64,000 nt of DNA. Origin: Lunularia cruciata. Lineage: Eukaryota > Streptophyta > Marchantiopsida > Lunulariales > Lunulariaceae. Positions 36,700 to 48,647 of the stretch are shown here, in pieces (position 1 is the stretch's first letter; each line of letters opens with the position of its first letter). The notes beneath the pieces were generated by a model. It was not told the DNA's origin, did not search any database, and saw only the letters and a program-made list of their open reading frames with translations. Position numbers and translations under genes: made by a program. The stretch is taken from positions 63,307,001-63,371,000 of the forward strand of contig OX419758.1 of NCBI GenBank assembly GCA_948567375.1, given 5' to 3'.

Positions 36700-37529
36700 A
36701 ACATATATATATAGCAAACATTCCTTTTTGGTAATCAAGTAAGTAAAGTTTGTTCTCGCAGAGATATGAGTCAGAAATATCCAAATACAAAGTAAATAGT
36801 AACAATGTAGTTCTTCTTGATTACATCTTTAATCTCTCAAGTAGCAACTATACCCAAAAGAGAGTAACAAGCACTGTTTAGTCCATCCTAAAAATGGCTA
36901 CTTTGCTATAAAAAATGTTACCTTGGAATTTTGTTCCAATCTTCCACTAAAGGCACAACTTCCTTAATCAAAATTGCTTCACATCAACTCAACGCTGCAC
37001 TCACAAATGGAAAATACTACCAACACTACACTTCCTCTCAAATCTGTCAAGGTGTTGCTCCAATTCCACTTCACTCAGGATCAAACACACAAAATGAAGA
37101 TCAAGGCTATGGAATCCAACATCCAACATGCACAATGACTTTCACTTTGAATTTCTTTCAACACTCACAAGCACACACACACAATTGATACTCAAAATTA
37201 AGCTCAAGCAATGAGCACTACTTCACAACACTTCACTTTATCTATTCTTAGGATTATGAGCACTAAACAACATTTTATTGCAAAGGCCTCCTTTAAATAG
37301 GTTGAGCACTTGACAATTAACTAACTTCCTCAACTGCTTCTTAACAACTTTACCAACCTGCATATCCAAAATGACAAACAACCTCTTCATATCTACCTCT
37401 TCCTATCTCAAAATTTTCCTAATCTGATCCGATGTCTACATCTACTTTGGCTTCCAAACCCAAGCAAAATCCCTTCATCTCTTGTACTTTGGGTTCTATA
37501 ACTTCCAATTCTTACCAATTCTAACATAT
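36700..37529 (-). repeat. Family B LTR, about 830 bp, minus orientation
   Basis: Starts on the minus strand at TGTTAGAATTGG (37529) after a purine-rich AAAGTGAAGATA, carries CCTATTTAAAGGAGG near 37300, and ends in the AT-rich stretch before the primer site. It sits between coiled-coil copy 3 (upstream on the minus strand) and family B gag (downstream). It would therefore serve as 3' LTR for one and 5' LTR for the other, suggesting a tandem or recombined element. Confidence 0.65.
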
Positions 37530-40455
37530 CTTCACTTTGATCTACAATTAAGCTCATATGTAATTTGTCTACCTCCCTATCTCACAACCCACTCTTCTCT
37601 AAAGTGTCAAGTGTCAAGTGTCAAATCCAAAGACACCCACACTCCTATCTCTGTTACTTTGGGTCTAATATGTACAATATTTTGAAGACTTTCTAGATCT
37701 AACTTAATCAATCTGAGTCTAATAGAAAGTGTTATTCTCTACATCTAACATCTTCCTATCAATCAAAGTTCTAAGATTGATCAACAAGGCATTCAAGTCC
37801 TTGTTCTTTGTATTCTTACTTTGTGTCTCCTGCACCAGCAATTGTAACTCATGTAAACATGATTCCTCTATTCTCACTTTGGCTTCCATGGTTAATTTTG
37901 CCTTCAATTCCACAATAGCTTCTTCAAGTGATTCCTTTGACTACTTCCTATGTCTTTCTTCCTCTGTCACAATTTTACTGATCTTCAACTCCTCCTCATA
38001 CTTTGCTATGCAATCCTCCAACTCCTTCACGTAGTGATCAATCTTTGCCTCTAGCATCTGCACCAAATCTCTCGGCCTTCCTTCTTCTTGATGGTGCTCA
38101 GCCAATTTCCATTGCCAGGCTGTTGTCTTCTCTTCTACCTTTTGGCTGAATATAGCAAGCTCTTCTTCCCTAGTGTCCACCAATTCCTTGCTATTTTCTT
38201 GCTTTGCCTTCACTTTGGCTTGTAACTTCTACACCCAAAGTCTTTCTTGCGTAACCTCCTTCACTTTCATCACCAACTCTCTCCCTTGCTTCTCAAACTT
38301 CTCTTGCAGATTCTGTTGACATTCTTATGCAATGCTGCATCTACTTGCAAGATTCCCTTTCCTCTTCTCAGGCTCTCCTACAACTTGTGATTTTTTTACT
38401 CTAATCTCTCCAGCACCTTCAACACCGTCTACACATTGGGATGTCTACTTTGCATCTCCTTCTTCTTCTTCTTCTCCATTTGCAACAAAAATGGACATAC
38501 CACATCCTGATGGTACTCTACTCCCTCACATCTTGCTTCTTCTACTACCTTCTCTTTAGGGACTGCCATGATCTGGTTCTTCCCTTTCGAGTCCGATGCC
38601 TTACTACAAAGTCAGGATCTTTGTATTATAAGTGACACTTCATCCTTTGAACTCTCTTCATCATCCAGATTGATGATCTACCATGCCACATTTGAACCTT
38701 CTCCTTTTGGCATGTATTGCCTCAGCTTAGCCACCAATCCTTCTGCTCTTTCACTCGCTAACACCACCATAATCTCTTCTTTTGCCTCCTGCCGCTCAAT
38801 TTCTTCTTGCAAAGACATCTCCTTCTCTTGTTGTTTCTGCACCTCAAGTTCACCCTTGCTCTCCTCATTAGACTCTTCACTCTATAGGGTTAATTCCACC
38901 TCTTCTTCCTCCAACCCTTCTGATGCCGACTCTGCTTCACCTTTTGATTGACTTCCTCTATAAGTGCAATCCTTTGGACTTGCTTCCCTTCTCTCTACTC
39001 AATTCTTCTTAATTTCCAAGGCTTCATTGGCAAGCTCTCCACCTCGGGTTGACTTCTCTTCTTCTTGCTTGGTAGGGGCACAACCATCTTTTGATCCTGT
39101 CTCATTCTTGCATAATGATCATCATTACTTCTCAATTGCCAAATGTATTGTCGCTCCTTGTCATCGGCTTTATGTTGCAGATCGAGATGGAAATCCAAAA
39201 CAACCTTCTTCTCATAACTGCTTAACAGATTCAACCTAAGGTAGAGGTGTGTTGTGAAAGGCACAAAGTAGTGTGGTGGTGTCAACGTCCTTCAATTCAA
39301 CACCATCTACCTTGTCCGCTGATAAAAACACTTTGCGCAATTGATTGGTTCTCTTGCAAGCATCTTGTGGAAGAACACCACTTGTTGCTTTGTCATGTAG
39401 GTAGTGCGCTCAAATTTGAACAGGCCATCATCATACCTACAATGTTGCTTCACGCGGGGTCTTGATACGTCTCCACCTTGTACTCATTCTTTGTGTGCTT
39501 TGAGCTAAACAAATCCCTAATCTCTTGGGTTTCTTCTATGACTTCTCCCTTCCCCAAGAGAAGGGAGAAGACTACCTTCTCTTGGGTCTTCTCCACTCTC
39601 TCTTCCTAATACCAATCTCCAATCCGACTCTATCCATCGAGCCGGATTGCCTATCTTCTCAACTGTCACCGGCCCATCTACACAATTATTGGCCGTAATC
39701 TACCATGAAATTAGGAAAACTCAAGTTTCAATTCCATGCAAGGAAAGTGATGCAAGTCTATTGAGAACTTCAATGTGAGCAATCACATCTAACCTCCTAA
39801 TCATTGGGTTCTCAATGCCGATCCGTGAGATGAATCCAGGAACTGCGGTTTAATATGTAGGGCACTTTTAGATTCCCATCATTCTACTTCCCTTTGTGAT
39901 GTGCTTCTACGAAACAATTCTCCCATTGCTTGGACGTGGAACTCTCAATCCCTCTGAATTCTTCACTACTTCACTCACTACCACTCCTTTTCCTTGGTCT
40001 CCCTCAAAACGACCCAGCAAAGGCAAAGGAAATTCACTTGTCATTCGTCTTGTTCTTGATTCAAAACCTGAATTTATAGTCCGACATTTCTCGGTCATTC
40101 TTCAAAGGATTGTCTATTGAGAAATCACACCTTCTGCTTGCAGTTCTCTTGTCATTGTCAATTTCTCCCACTTGTGCCTTAGTTGTTTTTGTGTGCAGTA
40201 CAATTCTTGAATTTCCAGCTCAAAGGAAATCTATTACTTTGTCTTTTCATCGGGTGATCACTCCAAGGCAAGGTCTCCTTACTTTGGGTTGAACTTTGAC
40301 AGATCTGATCCAAGTACCTTGCGTCTGACACAAAGTCACAACTCAAAGACATAGTTCTTCTCCTTCCAATGCCATTTGGGTTCAATACAACTTTGTCCTT
40401 AGACTTCTTCAAAATAGAACAAAACTCAAAAAATGAAAAATGTGTGTACCACACA
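37530..40455 (-). pseudogene. Repeat-borne coiled-coil ORF, copy 3
   Basis: Colinear with copies 1 and 2. Segments, high to low: 40098-39907 (FPLPLLGRFEGDQGKG), 39285-38995 (TPPHYFVPFTTHLYLRLNLL, then ERQYIWQLRSNDDHYARM), an acidic linker, and 38213-37719 (VDTREEELAIFSQKVEEK, LEAKIDHYVKELEDC, VRIEESCLHELQLLVQETQS). It is broken by stops. Its high-coordinate end abuts family A integrase at a GTACACACATTTTT boundary that matches the copy 1 end near 24030, so this is a true repeat terminus. Function unknown; the coiled coil suggests self-assembly. Confidence 0.62.
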
Positions 40456-40791
40456 CTTGACATATTGTGTCATGTTGGGCCACCATCATTGGTGTTAGAG
40501 AGTATCTAAGGTCTTTTCCACACCCATATGACCAGCAATTGGTAAGTCATGGGCTTCTTGGAGTCCCACAAGTTGAAGATCACCCTTGGCTAGAGCATAA
40601 ATTTGGTTCTCACAAAATAAAAGGCTTTCTTTGAAGGAGAAGGTGTTGTACCCCTTGTCACATGCTACAAGATGACCTTGTACCATTTGTAAAAAAAGAT
40701 CTTGTTGTAAAGCCGTCTTAAACTTGAGTTGGACTTTGGAGTCAATTGATACCATCGTAATTGCCATCGTGATAAGAGAAAGAGACTTCAA
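40456..40791 (-). pseudogene. Ty3/gypsy family A integrase N-terminus
   Basis: Minus ORF 40791-40495 ends in AHDLPIAGHMGVEKTLDTL, the H-x-H half of the gypsy integrase zinc module. After it, shifted frames give WWPNMTQYV and the remains of the Cys pair at about 40450. Integrase homology then stops at the coiled-coil repeat. The C-terminal half at 29264-30214 is in the same orientation. Confidence 0.75.
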
Positions 40792-42266
40792 TTTGGGTTG
40801 TTGTGACAGGGTAACAAGAATGACGTGGAACCAATTGGTTTTGTACTCAAGTTTGAAGTCAAAAACTTGTAGTTGTTCCTCACATCAATAATATCAACTC
40901 TTCATGTGTTCCAAGTGTAATGTCTACAACAAGGATTTGTGATCAGTTTGCATGATCACTTGTTTCTCCAAGAGATAATGCCTCCATAGCTTGGTCGCAT
41001 ATTTCATTGCTAGTTGCTTTCAATCTTGATTAGACTAATTACTTTTTGCTATATTTAGTCTACAAGACACAAAGGCAATGGGATGTAACCCATCTAAGAA
41101 TTCTTGTTGCAACATGGCTCCAATTACAAAGTTAGAAGCATCAAAATCAACCACCCAAGGTAGTTGAGGATCATATGGTTGAAGAATGGGTCTTGAAGAC
41201 ACCATATGTTTCAGCTTCTAGCATGCTTCTTTGTGCTTTTTGGTCCATTAAAAGCTTGAGTTCTTCCCTGAGAGATTGGTCAATGGTGCGGCTACATGAG
41301 GGTAGTAGTGGATGAACTGTTGGAAAAAATTGGCCAATCCATTAAATGCCCATACTTTTAGATCATCCTTTGGAGTAGGCCAATCAATGATGGCCTTGAT
41401 TTCTCCTCTTCCATCTTTATCCCCTTTGATGAGATCTTGTGACCCAAGAAGTTAACTTCTTTTTGCCAAAAGGCACGCTTTGACTTCTTGCAGTAAAATT
41501 TCCACTATCATAGTCATCTTAAGACTTCTCGCACATGATTGACATGTTCTACCTTTTTCTTGCTATAGATTAAGATATCATCCAAGAAGGTAACTTCCTT
41601 TTGCCAAAAGGCACACTTCAACTTCTTGCAATAAAATTTTCCACTATCTTAGGACTTCCTGCACATGATTCACATGTTCTACCTTTGTCTTGCTAAAGAT
41701 TAAGATATCATCCAAGAACACCACCACATATTGATCCAATAGTCCATCCAACGCCCAATGCATCTGATCCATGAAGACTACTAGAGCATTAGTGAACCCA
41801 AAAGGTAGAATTCTTTATTTAAAATACCCATACCTTGTGCAAAAGGTAGTCTCTTGCACATCCTCCTATCAATGGAGATTTGCCAAGAGCCATTACAAAG
41901 ATCTAACTTGGAGAAATACTATGCTCCACTCAATTGGTCAAGCAAGTCATCAATTTGAGGCAAGGGATATGCATTCTTCACTATTTGTTTATTAAGCCCA
42001 TGGTAATCAATATAGAAACAAAGTCCTCCATCCTTCTTTGGAATAGATAGTATTGGTGCTCCCCAAGGAGATGTACTATGTCTTATAAAATCCTTCTCCA
42101 ACAACTTTGTAAGGGTTGTTTGTAACTCCTCCAACTCCTTTGGTGAGAGGTAATAGATTTTTCTACTCAATGGAATACTCCTTGGCAATAACTCAAGCTT
42201 GAAAGGCATAACATGATTGGAGGGTAATCCCTTTGGAAAATCATCCAAAAACACATCTGAAAACTC
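40792..42266 (-). pseudogene. Ty3/gypsy family A reverse transcriptase and RNase H
   Basis: ORF 42254-41919 is intact for the fingers: [45 protein letters not shown] and [16 protein letters not shown]. The palm follows in broken frames (YFSKLDL at 41915, catalytic YVVVFLDDILIF at about 41735-41700), then AFNGLANFFQQFIHYYP (41340) and the RNase H motif VDFDASNFVIGAMLQQ (about 41150). A 133-138-bp segment is duplicated in tandem at 41455-41715, disrupting the palm. Confidence 0.85.
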
Positions 42267-42974
42267 CTAGACTATTTGATCAACCATTGCTTGATGAGGT
42301 TTTTGATCCTCCTTAATTCCTCTATATGCAACAAGCTTGATCCTTACCACAAAAATAGACTCATCTTCCTCCAAAGCTTGCTCTATGGTTGTTTCATTGA
42401 CAAATTTCCCATCTTGGGACTCATCTTCCTCCAAAGCTTGCTCTATGGTTGTTTCATTGACAAATTTCCCATCTTGGGACTCATCTTCCTCCAAAGCTTG
42501 CTCTATGACTACCTTCTTGTCAAACTTCCAATCTTGGGACTGACTATTCTTAGGTGTCTTACTCAGAGGTGCTAGATAACCTAATAAAAAATTTCTAACT
42601 TGATGTTGTACTTGAATTTGATGTTGGTTCCAATCAAATTGAACCTTATGACATTCAAGGCAAGGTAGACCTAGAATAACATCACAATGTAGAGGTGCCA
42701 CAACAAACCTCATACATTCAAAATACTCTTTCCCAATCTTGAAGGTAACAAGATGCACGGTCCAAAATGTAGAGCCCTTTCTACCATCCTCCATCATCAA
42801 TCTACTTCTAGTTATTGGCTTGATAGGACATAATTCCTTTGCTAATTGCATGGATAAGCAATTTTCTAAACTTCCAAAATCAGCCAAAATTCTACAACCA
42901 CAATCAGATATCATACTTTGCAAGTGAAGCAAACTTGCATAGGTTGAGCTTTCAATCTCATTGGAACTAATCAA
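42267..42974 (-). pseudogene. Ty3/gypsy family A protease ORF, 235 codons, open
   Basis: The longest uninterrupted retroelement frame in the window. It has the retropepsin-like loop ILADFGSLENCLSMQLAKEL (usual D-S-G becomes D-F-G), the flap segment CDVILGLPCLECHKVQFDW, and a C-terminal linker made of three 20-residue repeats ending IEQALEEDE (60-bp DNA repeat at 42361-42540). Catalysis is doubtful because of the altered loop. The frame ends just before the reverse transcriptase ORF. Confidence 0.75.
42361..42540. repeat. 60-bp tandem repeat, three copies
   Basis: Units 42361-42420 and 42421-42480 are identical, and 42481-42540 differs at several bases. The length is a multiple of three, so the protease-linker frame on the minus strand stays open through all units. 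Confidence 0.95.
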
Positions 42975-44140
42975 GTTCCTAGTATATAGCTCAAAATCTC
43001 TTATTGGGATTCCTTGTTTCCTTTATCATTCTGCTCCACAAACTCCATCTGGGTGACTTGTTGAGATTGTCCATTCTTGAGTGATGTCCAATTTGGTGTT
43101 AATAAAAACAACCACCATTTTATTGCAATTTTTCTTTATCTATAGTGCCAAGTGGTCTCCATTGAATGGCATCAATCTCCATTGGTATTGGCTCTTCCAC
43201 TCCTGTGTAGTGTATTGATAGGTCATGTGGAGGTTGAGGTCAAGACCAAGTTGTTGCAACCAATGAATCAAAAAAGCATTTAGCCAACCGCATAGCTTCT
43301 TCCAAGTGTTGTGGCTCTCATATAATTACCTTTATTTGGTTTGTGACTTCAAGCCCCTCACAAATTAATCTAGAGCTTCACCTTCTAGTATATTTGGAAT
43401 TTGCATGATGGTGTTACAAAATTGCATGATATAACTTCTTAGAGAGCCAATCTACTTCAACTCTACCAACCTATCTTGTGTAGCTTGTGTGGCATTTATA
43501 GCTTGGAATCAATCAATTATTGCACTCTTGAAATTTTCCCATGTCAAGATTGGCGCAACAATTTGCCGTTCATCTCGCTCCACTCGGAATTGCCACCATA
43601 GCTTTGCTACTCCATCCAATTGGTTGGAAGCCAAGAGAATCTATTTCCATTCATCTTGAAGATTGGTAGCTTTAAAATAACATTTGTAGTCAAACACAAA
43701 ATTCTCCACTACACTCGGGAGATTCTTGCCTTCAAATACCTTGGATTTTGGAAATCAGATTTGGTCTTCTCCTTCTCAAATTGGTATCTCTCTACATGCT
43801 CTTGTTGCCAATGATCTCATTCATTCAGCAATTGAGTAAGGTGCTCAATTTGTTGCTATATAGTAATGATAACCTTGGGCATTGCCACCATGGTTACTAC
43901 TCTACCACCTGCAATCTATCTAATTTATTAACACATAGATGCAAGATATCCATCGTTCTCCATAAGTTACAATTGGAAGTGCCAAGGGTTCCTCGGACAA
44001 GGTGATCATATTTAAAAAGTCTTGCCCAAAGCATGAGGTGATGAACTATGTGAAACAATGCTTGGGTAGTACCCGGATATGAAAATCTCAATGGTTTGAT
44101 GGAAATAGATTTGGTAGTCCATAAATTTCATCCATCTCAT
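42975..44140 (-). pseudogene. Ty3/gypsy family A gag
   Basis: Between the primer site and the protease ORF, colinear with 1195-2400 and 9880-11030. Minus frames are short and broken. I do not see an intact CCHC knuckle. Confidence 0.6.
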
Positions 44141-44144
44141 TCCT

Positions 44145-44157
44145 ACTCTGATACCAA
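44145..44157 (-). other. Primer binding site, initiator tRNA-Met type
   Basis: Minus strand ACATTGGTATCAGAGTA contains TGGTATCAGAG, the 11 leading bases of the primer site complementary to plant initiator tRNA-Met (TGGTATCAGAGC...). It starts one base inside the LTR terminus (TGT at 44158-44160 on the plus strand) and fixes the LTR edge and element orientation. Confidence 0.85.
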
Positions 44158-44463
44158 TGTAAAAGACCAAGACCAAGGAGAGAAATAGGAGAATGGAAGA
44201 TCATATTGGGACACTTGAGTGTGGAAAACTCCAAATGCCTAGCATGAGCTTTGGCTTTGGTATTTATAGGGAGCATCAAGGCTCTTCAAAAGATTCTCAA
44301 GAAGCTTCCTTCTAGAAGCTGTTTACTTAGCGTGCAAGCTAAGCTAGTTGGAAGCTTCTAGAAGTTTCCTTCTAGAAGCTATCTACTTGGGGTGTAAGCT
44401 AAGCTAGCCAAGAAGCTTCCTAGATACTTCTAGAATATTCTAGGCTAATTTGGCCTATTTGTT
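44158..44463 (-). repeat. Family A 5' LTR, truncated
   Basis: Starts TGTAAAAGACCAAG on the plus strand and matches 11033-11523 for the first ~300 bp (TGAGCTTTGGCTTTGGTATT, repeated AGCTTCCTTCTAGAAGC units). Homology stops at CCTATTTGTTACT (44463), so the outer ~190 bp are missing. Confidence 0.75.
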
Positions 44464-46300
44464 ACTAGGGGCCCAAGGGCAACACTCCAAAAAAATAAAA
44501 TTTTATGAGAAATCATATGAGCATGTTGGTGCATTTCAATCTATGTGACAGAGTGCCCTAATGTCAAAACCAATACAATTGTGGACATAGGCAAATTCTT
44601 AGCCAATCCACATAAGATCTCTATGTATGTTTCTCCATTTTATGTAATAATTTTTTTGCTTGTTTTCCTAAATTGCATATTTGCATTCCTTACACAAACT
44701 CCACACCAAGGTGGTATAATCTACAATTTTTGGCACTCCATCTAGTATTAAGAAGTAGGAGTTCCATCAACTTTGAAACTATCCCCAACAAATGTATCCA
44801 CAAAGTGTGCTTTGTCCAAAATTTAGCTGGTGGTGGTTTAACTTGCTTCATCATCTTCTTCTTCTCTTCAAGAAAAAGGACTTCCGCTTCTTCTTTTGTC
44901 AATTCCTGAGCCTCCCTTGCTTCAATATCAACCTCTTCTTCATCGGCTCTGTACTTCTCTTTGGGCCAAATGTCTTCTTGAACTTTGGGCCAAAGCTCTT
45001 AAGGACCATCCATCTCATGACCAAGTAGGAGGGCAATCTTGTTAGAAAATGCAAAAGCTAGAAATGATGATTACTTCACCCAGATCTCATCAACTGCACA
45101 AAATGACAAGGTGGATATAAGAGATTGTAATAATGAAGCACAATTTTTACCATTAGCAATTAACAATACAATCACAAGGATCTTTTCATTCAAGAGGAAA
45201 AAACCAAAGGAGGAAGATAAGAGGATCCCTTTCTCCAAACTAACAAAAACTCCAAAAAAGTATTAGCCTTTGTCAACTTCATCTTAGGGACACAAAATAA
45301 AGGGGCAAGGCCATCTGGAATAGCAAACAATGAAAAAATCAGGTAAACAAAGCAAGAAAAATGAACCCAAAATGTTGCCCTAGTATAGAGTCACTTTGAA
45401 GAGATGAACCAATCATCCTAGTGGAAGAAGAGTCCTCAAGTGGACAACAACAAGAAAACCAAATAGTGAAGGAGGCCAATGATAAGGTTCTAGCCAACAA
45501 GGGAAGAAATGAGGATAAACCAAATCAACCTACATAGACCTAGGCAAACAACAAAGAACAACCCACAAATATGATTGTGATCAAGGCCTTCCTAGGTCGT
45601 ATGAAATGCAGAAATGACTTGCTTTGTGGCTAATGGTTATCTACACTATGAACATCAATACATCCACAATAGAAGCATTGGAGGAGTTCTTGCTATTCTA
45701 CAAGGAACTTGATGCCATGATTGACGATCCAACAATGTTAGTGCAACACCTATATAAGCTAGCATAGTCAATGGCCAAGAAGAAAGCTTTGCTACATAAT
45801 AAACTGATCAAGGTCAAGGATCAACTTAAGGAGAAGGACACAAGTCTGGAAAACTTCCAAAAGGATGAGCTCCTATAGCAAGGACATTATGAGGCACTCA
45901 TTCTCCAAAACTATACCACAATATTTGCTATTTTCACCTAATTATCAGGGGCCAAGTATAAGTTTGTCTTGACTAGTGTGCATTTACAAGCATACCAATG
46001 CTCCTTCCAAGCAAGTTATTTACTCTCTTATGCCATGGCAAACAATATATCCCTAATATCATTGTGGGCAACTATCCTCTATCCTCCATCCTCCAAAAGG
46101 ATGCCATGTCATATGGACCATTGTTGCATCCACCATAGAACTACATTCACAAGTGAATAATGAAGATGTAGAAAGATGAGTGGACCAAACTTAAGCAAAC
46201 CTCATCAATGTAGAGAAAGTAGTTGGTGCGAGCCAAAATACCCTAGTGCACGATAGATCTAGGATCCAAGAGGCTACACCCTTAATTTGAAGAGATATAA
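44464..46300 (+). pseudogene. Degenerate charged/coiled-coil ORF remnant of an unknown repeat
   Basis: Plus-strand broken frames include IFSFKRKKPKEEDKRIPFSK (45190), TIEALEEFLLFYKELDAM (45670) and KALLHNKLIKVKDQLKEKD (45785). These are Lys/Glu-rich and helical, similar in character to the plus-strand remnant at 62180-64000. No conserved domain recognised. Stops are frequent. Confidence 0.3.
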
Positions 46301-47800
46301 TTTGCATAATTTGAAAGATGAATGTCATCATATTTATAAATTACATAAGCAATTGTTTTTGTTTTTAACTTTGGAGTTTGTTAGAATTATCACTACCAAC
46401 CTTGATCCTCTTTATAAGATATAAGTATAACAATTTGAGCCATTATTGAACTAAACATCCATATAAGGAAAATATGTCAATAGAAGGGAAATAGTGTAAA
46501 GATGTTTTATCAGTCCTAATATAACTTTAAATGTGTTAGCTTAAATTTATTATAATATATTGCTTAAAATATTATTAAGTGTAGAGAACTGCATCTATAT
46601 TTGTGATAATTTAAACTGCTTGAAGGAAAAATGATCCACTTTCCAATTACATGACAATATTATCTTCATATAAAACAATATTAAATTATTGTGGTTAAAT
46701 ATGATCATATACATAATAATTTAAAATATATTTTCTTCTTGGAGACATTCTATACAATTAACACTAGGTTTTAAATTTTTTAATGCAAAATTCAAAAGAT
46801 CTACTTGAATTTACTTATCTTTTTCTTTTGACACAGCTAATAAAATCGAAAAAAAATTGCTCAAAACTAAACTACTAATGATTTCTATCATTAAGTATAA
46901 TTCTAGAACAAAATAGAAGTTCCTAAGCTATATTGTATTGCTAAACCGTAGTCACTTAGATGATGAAAACACAAAAGAATATCAAATCTGTAGAAAATGT
47001 TTATATTTTGTTAAACAAAACATTACCATAAATTACATTCCTCGTTGATATTTTTAATTCTGTGGATGCAAGATGGTGAAAGGAAATCCAATCATCTTAA
47101 CTTTATTTAAAAATTATGAGAAGATAGAAAGGGGTTTGGACATCTTTCCTTGCAATCGACTTCGTCGATCCTTTCTTAGCAAAAAGATCCCTCTCGAATT
47201 AGATTAATAGAACTTGATAGCTCTAACTTGATAACTTGATAGAATTTATACTTTCGAACAAGCTAGTTGAAATTTAGATCAACGAGAAGAGTCTAAATAA
47301 TTAGAATACAATCAATCAATTCCTAGTAAATAAAAACACCACAAGGTATATTCGTGCAAATATGTCTTCTTATAATAGATTCCTTCGAACATACCTCCGA
47401 TGATCTTGTCTTACTCTTTAGGGGATCATTAGCCTTTCCTAACCGCGATTATATATAGTATACTCCATAATAAGCTATGTTCGTGGTTATTATTTTAATA
47501 AAAATATGGACGAGGTTAGAAAGCTATTAATCAGCTTTTTTTTCTAAGACGAGATGCATTACCAATATAGGTAAGGTTGTTCAAGCGCTAGGTATACTTT
47601 ATCATAATTTTGATTAGTAAACTAGCTGAAAAGACACTGGATTATTATATTAAACACATCCTCTAAATCTTGGTGGTGGTTGCTGGAAACATGGGACCAA
47701 GCTCTCCCTCTCTTAAGCCATATCATCCTTCTTCTATTTGAGAAGGCATTGCTCTACAGAGGGCAGTGGCTGGTGCAATCCATAGGAGAACAATCACATT
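46301..47800. other. AT-rich intergenic stretch, nothing recognised
   Basis: No ORF above the background, no RNA gene and no repeat match to other parts of the window. Confidence 0.6.
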
Positions 47801-47995
47801 AGGTGATGTTTCTTCGGATGCTCCAGTTGTGTGTAGACAGTACGATTTGTATAGCTCGGATATCTTAGGTGCGGTAGGGTAGATTTCTCATACAGACTCT
47901 ATTGGGACTTAGCCCCATGTTACCTTTTTTTCTCTCCCTTGTAAGGCTTGATGGCTTCCCATCCTTCATTTTTCCTACGCGGTCGCCTTTTATCT
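47800..47995 (+). repeat. Dispersed repeat shared with MTPSL 5' flanks
   Basis: GTAGATTTCTCATACAGACT...TAGCCCCATGTTACC...TCTCTCCCTTGTAAG...CCTACGCGGTCGCC matches 14455-14570 upstream of MTPSL copy 2 in order and spacing. Shorter matches occur near 3140-3200 and 55030-55090. It lies upstream of TFIIE-alpha. Confidence 0.6.
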
Positions 47996-48298
47996 ATTTG
48001 AGATAAGTCTTATCTTATCCAAGAAGATCATTGCAATAGAATCAACAACATCACTGAAGAAAACCTCTCGAAATGACCAGTCTAGTTTTTGATCCCTAAA
48101 CAAAGCGCATCCCAAATCAGGGATAGTTGGTTGGGCGATGTTATATTTGATGACAACGAATCGGATACTATGTTGCAAAGTGGACACTTCCATGTCGCTA
48201 TGGCAGTCGCATGTAAGTAAGGGGTCAGGAAGGAAGTGGGTTTGGGTTGTGAACTGGTAAAGTTGAGGGGTTCTGTGTTCTACGTGGAAACAGTCCAT
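47990..48298 (-). CDS. Small hypothetical ORF, 102 aa, divergent from TFIIE-alpha
   Basis: ATG on the minus strand at 48298 and a stop at 47990-47992. It has mixed composition with four Cys, two of them in LLTCDCH, and no low-complexity bias. I recognise no family. Being 350 bp upstream of the TFIIE-alpha start and divergent, it could share a promoter or be chance. Confidence 0.2.
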   Translation of the reverse strand: MDCFHVEHRTPQLYQFTTQTHFLPDPLLTCDCHSDMEVSTLQHSIRFVVIKYNIAQPTIPDLGCALFRDQKLDWSFREVFFSDVVDSIAMIFLDKIRLISNR

Positions 48299-48647
48299 GT
48301 CTAACTTCGTCGTTCTGCTGTGAACTCTCCTGCACAGACTGAGTTTCGGGAGTGCGACGGGGAAGGCGGATGGTCTGATGAAGGAGGAGGAGGAGGAGCG
48401 GGAGTGAGTGCCCTACAGTATATGGATGAAGGACGGGGTTAGATTTGAGTTCTCTTGTTTGTGAAGGCGCCAGTTGTGAATGCTTGTTTGATGACCTCTC
48501 CCGCCCCCGATCGGGCGATCAGACAGACAGGCAGACGACGACGACTCCGACTCTGACGAGGTTTGATAACTCGAGATTTGAGGGCCTCGTCCGACGCATC
48601 TGTTTGTGATGTGCTGTTGATCAGAGGATTGCCTCACCTAGGGGAAA

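Noticed and set aside
42361-42540. CRISPR-like array
   Set aside because: The 60-bp units are contiguous with no spacers, lie inside a retroelement protease frame, and the genome is eukaryotic.
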